In this document: one piece after another, positions 57,601 to 64,000 of the stretch | Layout: each line of letters begins with the position of its first letter | Numbering within the stretch: the first letter of the stretch is position 1 | Source of the DNA: Dugong dugon | Lineage: Eukaryota; Chordata; Mammalia; Sirenia; Dugongidae | NCBI GenBank assembly: GCA_030035585.1 | Contig: CM057465.1 | Span: forward strand, 32,382,001 to 32,446,000 | DNA length: 64,000 bases | Reading direction: 5' to 3' | The notes under the pieces: generated by a model | The model's input: only the letters and a program-made list of their open reading frames with translations | Told to the model about the DNA's origin: nothing | The model's database searches: none | Translations under genes and position numbers: made by a program

Positions 57601-59569
57601 TTTCTGATGAAATATATTTGCAATTATATCAGCAAAATGGTAAATTTTAAGACCATTTAGGCATACGGCATTTCATAAAGATATTCCAGGTTTCTACAAT
57701 ACCAACTGATTGAACAATCAGAGGAATTTTTTATGAAAGGTAGAATTTTGCTTTAGCAATGAATCGTCTTTTTAACCAGGTTTTACATATCCTGGGATAA
57801 CGCTACCGCCACAATAAGTCTCGATGCCATCTTTCTTGTCACCACCAACTGATGAGCCACACAGTTGTTGCCTGAAGTGTAGACAGTTACACTTTACAGA
57901 GTAAACAGGCAGAAGAATAAGATGGTCTGGCAAGGATATGGCAGTATTCTTGAAGCCACAGGATATCCAACATTTTGCCTGGCTGAAAAGATGTGAACGT
58001 TGATAGCATGTCTACCTGACAGCATCTAGAATGGAGGGGGCTGCCTCAAGGCCGGCATTGCATTTACATTTGCCTTCCCCCACCCCCACCCCCCGATCGC
58101 CGGCTTTCCTGGCTTCTCGCTCCGTTGACTACTGCGTGATCAAGTCTAAGAAAGAATACGATCAGTTCAACCAAGGCAGGATGATTGCATCATACAAGAA
58201 GACTACTTTTCGGGCAAACTGAAATATAAAAAATGTCATCTGAAAAAGAGAGAATTGTAACCTAGCAGTCTGAGAAAAAAAAAAAGTAGTTTTACAGGAT
58301 TCGTCTTTGTAGGTAGGTTGATGATTTACAATTGTAAAGTGCCAAGTTAAAAAACAATCCCAGATTTGATAATGAGTAGAGAAACGGCCTCTAATTTTAG
58401 TGACCCTCTTGAGCTCAGCTCTAATGTGACTGCTGACAGCTCACTGAGCTGTGTATGTATATTTTTTTCACTTCCCCACAGAAGTCATGCTCAGAAGCCC
58501 ACAAGCTGTTTTAAAATTCCAGGCTTCCAGCTGCCATTTTCCTAAGACACGGCAGACCTATAATTTCTTCAGATATTTTTATAAATGGCTCCTACGCTTG
58601 GGGAAGCCTTTATAAGGCTAAGGTTATCAGAAACTTCCATTATGAAACAACCCATTACCCATTATTAGCCCCCATCCCCAGGTCTATGCATAGAGAAAGA
58701 GAGCACAGAGAAATGTCATTAAAGAAAAATGAAAATGCCCGAAAAGATGGAACAAGAGACATTTGCCTAACTCTATGTACTACAGGTTCTGGAGTGTAAC
58801 TGTATCTCATGCATATTAGGTCATTAAGCCGGGGAAAGCCCAGGAACACTAAGAACCTTGGCACTTAAAATGCCATAACCATTTAGTTCCCCTTTCTCTG
58901 TCCCCCCTTCCATCACTTCTTTTACCTCTTCCTCTCTCGCTCTGTCTCTCTATCTCCTTTTATCCCTCACATGAAAATTCTCTATTATTCAAAGAACAAA
59001 AGCAAACCGGTCTGAGGGAAAAAAAAAAAAAAAAAAAAACCTTATTTTTTATTCCAACTCATTATTCTTCCACAGATGTGAAAGCTATTATATGATCCTT
59101 GTACCACACAATACCACTGAATTAAGTACTCTAAGGTAATTCGTTGAGTAGTTGCTTCAATTATAAAGATCACCTAGACTGGATAATTAGGTCCTCTTCT
59201 TAATTGAGAAGCTATTTCTATTCAACACTGTACATGAAAGTATGAAAATGGACAGATTTAAAACTGTCTTTGTAAACTGGGCTCTTTACAGGATTCTGGA
59301 AATTTAGGGATCAGGTGCGTTAGCCCGGCAGGGTCGCTTTATCAAAGGACAGAGAATCTTGGAGGAAGAGTTCTAAGGGGAGAGGCTGGGTCCAGGGGTG
59401 ACTTCTAGGAAAATGGGACAGAGAAGCAGGGTGAGAATGATTCTGGGACAAGACTCAGGTTATCATTTTCCCAGCACCGACAGATCTTACTTCTCAGAGA
59501 GGCTTCCTTGAGTCCATGACCTAAACTGTGTTCCACATTCTCCCACCCAGCATCTGTACTCTTCTTTCC
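57601..59569. other. Unannotated stretch with a short CpG-containing frame
   Basis: No repeat recognised. 58031-58222 (plus) is a 63-codon frame beginning in GC-rich DNA with CpGs (GATCGCCGGC) and continuing as RSVDYCVIKSKKEYDQFNQG; an 11-A run follows at about 58275-58285. I do not recognise the peptide. A retrocopied fragment or an exon is possible, as is chance. Confidence 0.35.
59019..59039. repeat. Poly(A) run of about 21
   Basis: A pure A tract with no recognisable retroelement directly before it. Confidence 0.9.
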
Positions 59570-59735
59570 TAGTAAAATGATACATTTGTTGGCATGTTTA
59601 CTTGCTTAATGCCTATTTCTTGTACTCAACAATAGGGTCTATGAGGCCAGGGACCATGTCTGTTTTTGTTCTCTACTGTCTCCCTACTAGCTAGTACATT
59701 TATTTGTTAAATGAATGGACAAACGAATTCATGAG
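59570..59735 (+). repeat. L2 3'-end relic
   Basis: AATAGGGTCTATGAGGCCAGG, GACCATGTCTGTTTTTGTTC and a TTGTTAAATGAATGGAC end. Confidence 0.75.
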
Positions 59736-60900
59736 TGCTAAGGGAAAAGGGGGCCTTCAGTAAAAGGGCAGAACAAAGGACAAATGATCAGTTTGTTTTT
59801 GTTTTTGTTTTTTTGTATGTCTAGTACAAAAATCAATAGCTCCATTAGTTTCAATTACATCGATAGGGTGAGCCATGGCACACTTAGTGTGGATATCTGC
59901 ACTTTGGGCACCAAGCATCAAGAATTTTCTCCCAGATACTAGATGACACCATCAGCAACAAAGATACTGGGGGAGAAGAGTGGCAGAAGGACAGAATAAC
60001 ACCTGTACTGTTCATAGCAATAAGTGAAACCAATAAAGGAGAGAAGGTTCCTTCCTCATTTCCAGTCATCCTTAGAAACATTAACCGACGTATCGCTAAG
60101 AGAGAAAAGCAGTTTATAGACGTGTAGTGATAATTTAATGCCTTTTGTGCGTGTGAATGTGTGTGTACAAGTTGGAAAGGAAGTGAAATTAGTTTATAAC
60201 ATATGTATGATAGTTATTTTTGAGATGTGAGATTTAATTTCTTTTCGTTGATCTGTATTTTCTAATTTTTTTCTCTTCGAACAAGGATTCTTTAAGTTTA
60301 TACACATTTTAAGAGTGTCGAAGATATGCTTTTTTGAAGGTTCTTCAGAAAAGAAAAGTAAATTATGCTTATTTCAGTGCGCTAGCTTGAGGAACGGAGA
60401 GGAAAAGGTAAAACAATACAAGGTCTCTTATAAAAGCGGGGACACAATGACCATGGAAGATAGTAAGATACTACAGTTCCTATTTCTTGTATTGTTTTCT
60501 GCACGTGAGCAGTTCCACTAATAACCCATCTATGAGATATAAGGCTGGTTTAGATCTGGGCTTTTTGACTCTTGCTAAGGTCTCTGCTCTACCCCACAGA
60601 CGGTGAAATAGAAATATTGATAATTCTGTAAGGAACCATTGCCTTCATCTTCTCCTTTTCCCTTAAATAGTCTTCCTCCACTGACATCACCGTAGGTTAA
60701 ATTTGAGATATATCAGGATCTCGAACAAATAGAATCTTCAGCTGTGTGCCCTGATATACACTCTCAGGTCAGAACTTTGCTGTAGGTTTCATAGAACAGT
60801 CTCATTTACATACACTAATAAAACCTAAAAACAGTTAAGAGATAAAGAAAACGCTAGAAAAGGTGTTTTGTTTTAAAGAAACACTCCTAAAAATGATAGA
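59736..60900. other. Unannotated stretch
   Basis: No gene or repeat recognised; (TTTTTG)n-like short tract near 59790-59814. Confidence 0.4.
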
Positions 60901-60922
60901 ACAAAACAAAACAAAACAAAAC
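60901..60922. repeat. (ACAAA)n simple repeat
   Basis: Four and a half units. Confidence 0.85.
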
Positions 60923-62408
60923 TGAAATATGCTGCACTGTGTTGTTCATCCTCATACTAATCCTATTTTGTCAGATTTGTCTGCCTTGGCTGGCTGCTTT
61001 CAGCTCTAATGATGCCTATTTAAGCAGAAAATAACGGTTTTCTAAAAAAGTTTTAAGTGAATATGATAAATGGAAAATACAATTGGATAATAAACAATAA
61101 AATGTAGCTTTCTATTTACACTAGATAGGAATCCTCCCGTTAAAAATACCCTCTTCCCCTGGGCAATATGGGACATGACCCATAGGCACCTGTTTGCCTT
61201 TGCTTATAGCAGCCCCTCTGCCTGGAACATGCTCCCCGTAGCGTGCCTGGTTGATTCTTAACATTTATCCAAAGAGGAGCAGACATCTGCTAGCTTTTGT
61301 TTATGCCCTGAGGAATCTATTGCCATCAAAACATTTGAGAGGTTGAAAAGTAAAACAACAATAAAAACCTACTCAACAGTTGTTCTTAGTACAAGAAAAG
61401 CCAAAGATTGATAGCTTTTCCCTACCTGCCTCCAATTTTTATTTTCCACCAAGTTAGCTTCAGTGGCACGATTAAAAAAACAAAAAAACCCAACCAACAA
61501 TAAAACAACGGTTTGCCAGCGCAAAGAAGCAAAAGTAAACCATCTTTCTCAAATGCCCATTCTTTACTATGTATGCTCTGCATTAGAGCTGAGTAACCCA
61601 GGATCTTTGGTATCAAAGCCTCAGGCGTTTTAAAATGTAAACTAGTGAGTCACAAAAAGAAACGAAATTGGCAAGTTGACGTTTACCGGAAACAGTTTCC
61701 ACACTTGATGCACTTCATTTCCCGCCATGCCCTGTGGCCTTATTCAGAATATTTCCTCTGCCCGAAAAGTGGCTCAACATCCCTGGGCATGAGACTGTGT
61801 CATTGATAATTTGCTTAATAATATCTCCCTCTCTGCCCACCAAGAGGTGTCACCACCCTTTTTTTTGGTTCCTGTAAATGTATTCATCCCCTAGATGCAC
61901 AGGGCTATCGGCAATCAAGTGGTTGGTGTGCTTGGTTTTTAGCTACATTGGGTCTACATTTTACTTAGGTTGATCAAGTACCTAGTAATAATCTGGACAA
62001 TTGGTATCAGAGGTTTCTGTCTATGGAAGTTTCTTAAATGAAATTTTGTTGGTAGTATTTTCTAATTAAGCAAATTTTAATGTTATCCCTACCAGACATA
62101 CCTTGAGGACAGGTCTTTTCACAAGGAAAGACTTTCTCACTCACTCTCTGGGCCTGCACCACAGGGTCTTAGGCCAATTTGCTGTTTGGATGCTATTATC
62201 TCAATACAGGTGTCGCTGTGCCGAGCAGCTTAGCAAGACATGTCTCCCAGTTCACAATAGAGTTGTCTATCAACCAGGCAGGGGAGAACTGCAGGACCTG
62301 CCTAAATATTGCTCTTTTATCAATACATAATTCAGGACATTGTTGTCTCATCTTTTTTGATTCTCATAAAATAAAAGGCAGTTGAGTAACTTTATCACAA
62401 AAGCTAGT
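60923..62408. other. Unannotated stretch
   Basis: An L2-like phrase near 61200-61245 (CCCTCTGCCTGGAACATGCTCC). The rest is unassigned, without a convincing open frame. Confidence 0.4.
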
Positions 62409-62420
62409 CTACCTTAAATA

Positions 62421-62817
62421 TCCTGTTGCCATCGAGTTGATTCTGACTCACAGTTGACACTATAGGCAGGGATGGATTATGCAATAAGTAAAGTATACAT
62501 GGGCTTGTGTTTACTTACTAATCTGTAATGCACAGTTTCTCATGGTGGTGTGGTTAAGCTCATGTGAAACCATGTATTACAGATTAGTAAGTAAGCACGA
62601 TTAAGCCTGTGCATACCTAGCTTACTGTAAACCTGTGCATATCATGCTTACTGGTTAATCTGCCCCTGCCTATAGGACAGAGTAAAAATGCCTCATAGGG
62701 TTTCCAAAGTGGTGAACCTTCACGGAAACAGACTGCCACATCTTTCTCCCGCGGAGTTTCGCACAGCTGACATTTGGGTTAGCAGCCTAGCACTTAACCA
62801 CGGCGCCACTAGGGCTC
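62421..62817 (-). mobile_element. AfroSINE (GGAGCCC type) split by a hAT-like element
   Basis: The 3' part (TCCTGTTGCCATCGAGTTG to TTGACACTATAGG) and the 5' part (GACAGAGTAAAAATGCC to CGCCACTAGGGCTCC) become continuous when 62467-62668 and one target copy are removed. The SINE has its own TSD: CTACCTTAAATA at 62409-62420 and 62818-62829. Confidence 0.95.
62467..62668. mobile_element. hAT-like non-autonomous foldback element (MITE), 202 bp
   Basis: Terminal repeats start CAGGG: left CAGGGATGGATTATGCAATA, right (reverse complement) CAGGGGCAGATTAACCAGTA. Flanks ACTATAGG (62459-62466) and CCTATAGG (62669-62676) are an 8-bp TSD with one mismatch, the size made by hAT transposases; the SINE consensus at this point has CCTATAGG. 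Inside is a perfect 19-bp inverted repeat, TTACTTACTAATCTGTAAT, at 62511-62529 and 62576-62594, so most of the element is one long foldback. No coding capacity. Family name not recognised. Confidence 0.88.
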
Positions 62818-62953
62818 CTACCTTAAATACAGAATTTTTAAATTCTCATTTAATTCATTATCTTTGTTTTCTCTTTGCCTCATCTTTCTGGCATAATCTA
62901 ATTTATGTTATTTGTATATATACAAATGTTGTATAGAGGTGTGTATGTATATC

Positions 62954-62983
62954 TATCCATTCGTCCATCCATCCATCCATCTA
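62954..62983. repeat. (CCAT)n simple repeat
   Basis: About seven CCAT-like units with TCGT and CTAT variants. Confidence 0.85.
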
Positions 62984-63133
62984 TAAATAATTTCCTTTCA
63001 AAATTATTTGCAAAAAAAGCATTCGTAGTAAAGTTGTCACTGTAAAAATTATATTGTCATCATGAAAGGACTACTTAGCAGTTAAAAAAATCTAAAACAT
63101 TTGCCTGCAAAATGCTGAATGTATATAAACGAA

Positions 63134-63264
63134 AACCTGTTGCCGTAGAGTTGATTCCAATATAGTGACCCTATAGGACAGAGGAGAACTGCTCCCATAG
63201 GGTTTCCAAGGAGTGGCTGATTGATTCAAGCAGACCAGCTCTTAACCACTGTACCACCAAGGCT
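63134..63264 (-). mobile_element. AfroSINE, short form, 5' part partly lost
   Basis: AAAACCTGTTGCCGTAGAGTTG to ACTGTACCACCAAGGCTC. A deletion removes part of the box-B region (GATTCAAGCAGACCAGCTC). Confidence 0.88.
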
Positions 63265-64000
63265 CTGATGGATAAATAGGAACCTTTATCCCAAGTAGTT
63301 TCGTATCAAAACTTAACTTGTGATGTTCTGATTTGGGCTCATTCTGAGAAATAACGATAAATCACTAGTCCTGGTCAGACATAGAGAATACAGCAACTGT
63401 CCTCACCATGAAGTCTTATTTCAAATTTAGTCAATCAGTGTCTCTATACTTATGTGGGGGCTGGGAATAAGCCCTCAGGGAATTCACATCCAAATCTGAG
63501 TGATTTTGTCACTATGGGAAAAGAACTAACTCCAAATAGTCTCTATTAGATATTTGTTTCCTTGGGTAAGTGCTCACTCCCTTGCAGTAAGCACACATCT
63601 TGATAATTCATCGTAATTTTTTTTTTTCAGCAAAGAGACAACTACTCCATATTCTGTTTCAATTTGGAGGCAACTGTTGAAATGGAAAGGATTTGTTTGA
63701 GTCCTGGGTAACCCATCATCTATGAATGCAGAAGATTTAGTTTTGAATCAGTAAGAAGGAAATTTGCTAGTTTAAAAAAAAAAAAAACTTACCTGTTCAG
63801 AAAAAAAGAATTGTTTAAATTGATAAAAGTTATAGGACCCATTTCAAACTGTAAAATGTAATGTAGATTACTGTCAAGTTTCCAATAGTGTATATACATT
63901 TTTCTACACATTTTTATTGTATGTCCAGAGCTTTCATTGAAACCATCTGGCGATGCTTATTTCTTTTCCCCTCTTTCCATCAGCACTAACTCATGCTGCT
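63265..64000. other. Unannotated stretch to window end
   Basis: AT-rich with an A-run near 63774-63787. No gene or repeat recognised. Confidence 0.4.

Noticed and set aside
62511-62594. Hairpin as a microRNA precursor
   Set aside because: The 19-bp perfect stem is part of a transposon with terminal repeats and TSD, which explains it; miRNA origin would need small-RNA reads.
1-64000. CRISPR arrays, operons, bacterial or phage genes
   Set aside because: No regularly spaced direct repeats with unique spacers, no ribosome-binding sites or dense coding; the repeat content is mammalian.

Overview
The window is mammalian nuclear DNA from an afrotherian, most likely an elephant. The evidence is the repeat content: about two dozen copies of tRNA-derived SINEs of AfroSINE type, a 3.2-kb RTE (BovB-type) non-LTR retrotransposon with several fragments, a lineage-specific MaLR-type LTR family, and L1 elements unlike the primate or rodent ones. 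No host protein-coding gene or RNA gene could be supported. The window looks intergenic or intronic: AT-rich, full of stops, with coding potential only inside retrotransposons.

Layout. 1-14 kb: AfroSINEs, L1 3' ends with target-site duplications (TSDs), a solo MaLR LTR, a short internally deleted RTE derivative, and MIR/L2 relics. 14-18 kb: an L1 with its 5' end but without most of ORF2, carrying an inserted MaLR LTR and itself inserted in an older repeat. 18-29 kb: MaLR LTRs (one with internal sequence), RTE 3' ends (one split by an LTR), and quiet DNA. 29.3-37.4 kb: a complete 8.1-kb L1 with a perfect 15-bp TSD, with ORF1 and ORF2 broken by stops and frameshifts. 37-41.6 kb: SINEs and RTE ends. 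41.8-45.0 kb: a full-length RTE on the minus strand with a decayed endonuclease/reverse transcriptase gene. 45-64 kb: SINEs, a 168-bp near-palindrome, an ERV-type LTR, MIR/L2 relics, long unannotated stretches, and at 62.4-62.8 kb a hAT-like foldback element inserted in an AfroSINE.

The working theme is retrotransposition and its parasites. The RTE probably supplied the enzyme for the AfroSINEs, which share its 3' tail, and for its own deleted derivative. L1 moved itself. Nested insertions give a relative chronology: ancient repeat < L1 < MaLR LTR; RTE < MaLR LTR; AfroSINE < hAT-like element; L2 < AfroSINE. The least ordinary items are the hAT-like element, the 3'-shortened L1 with matching TSDs, the deleted RTE derivative with TSD, the palindrome at 46.3 kb, and the doubled 3' end of the full-length L1.
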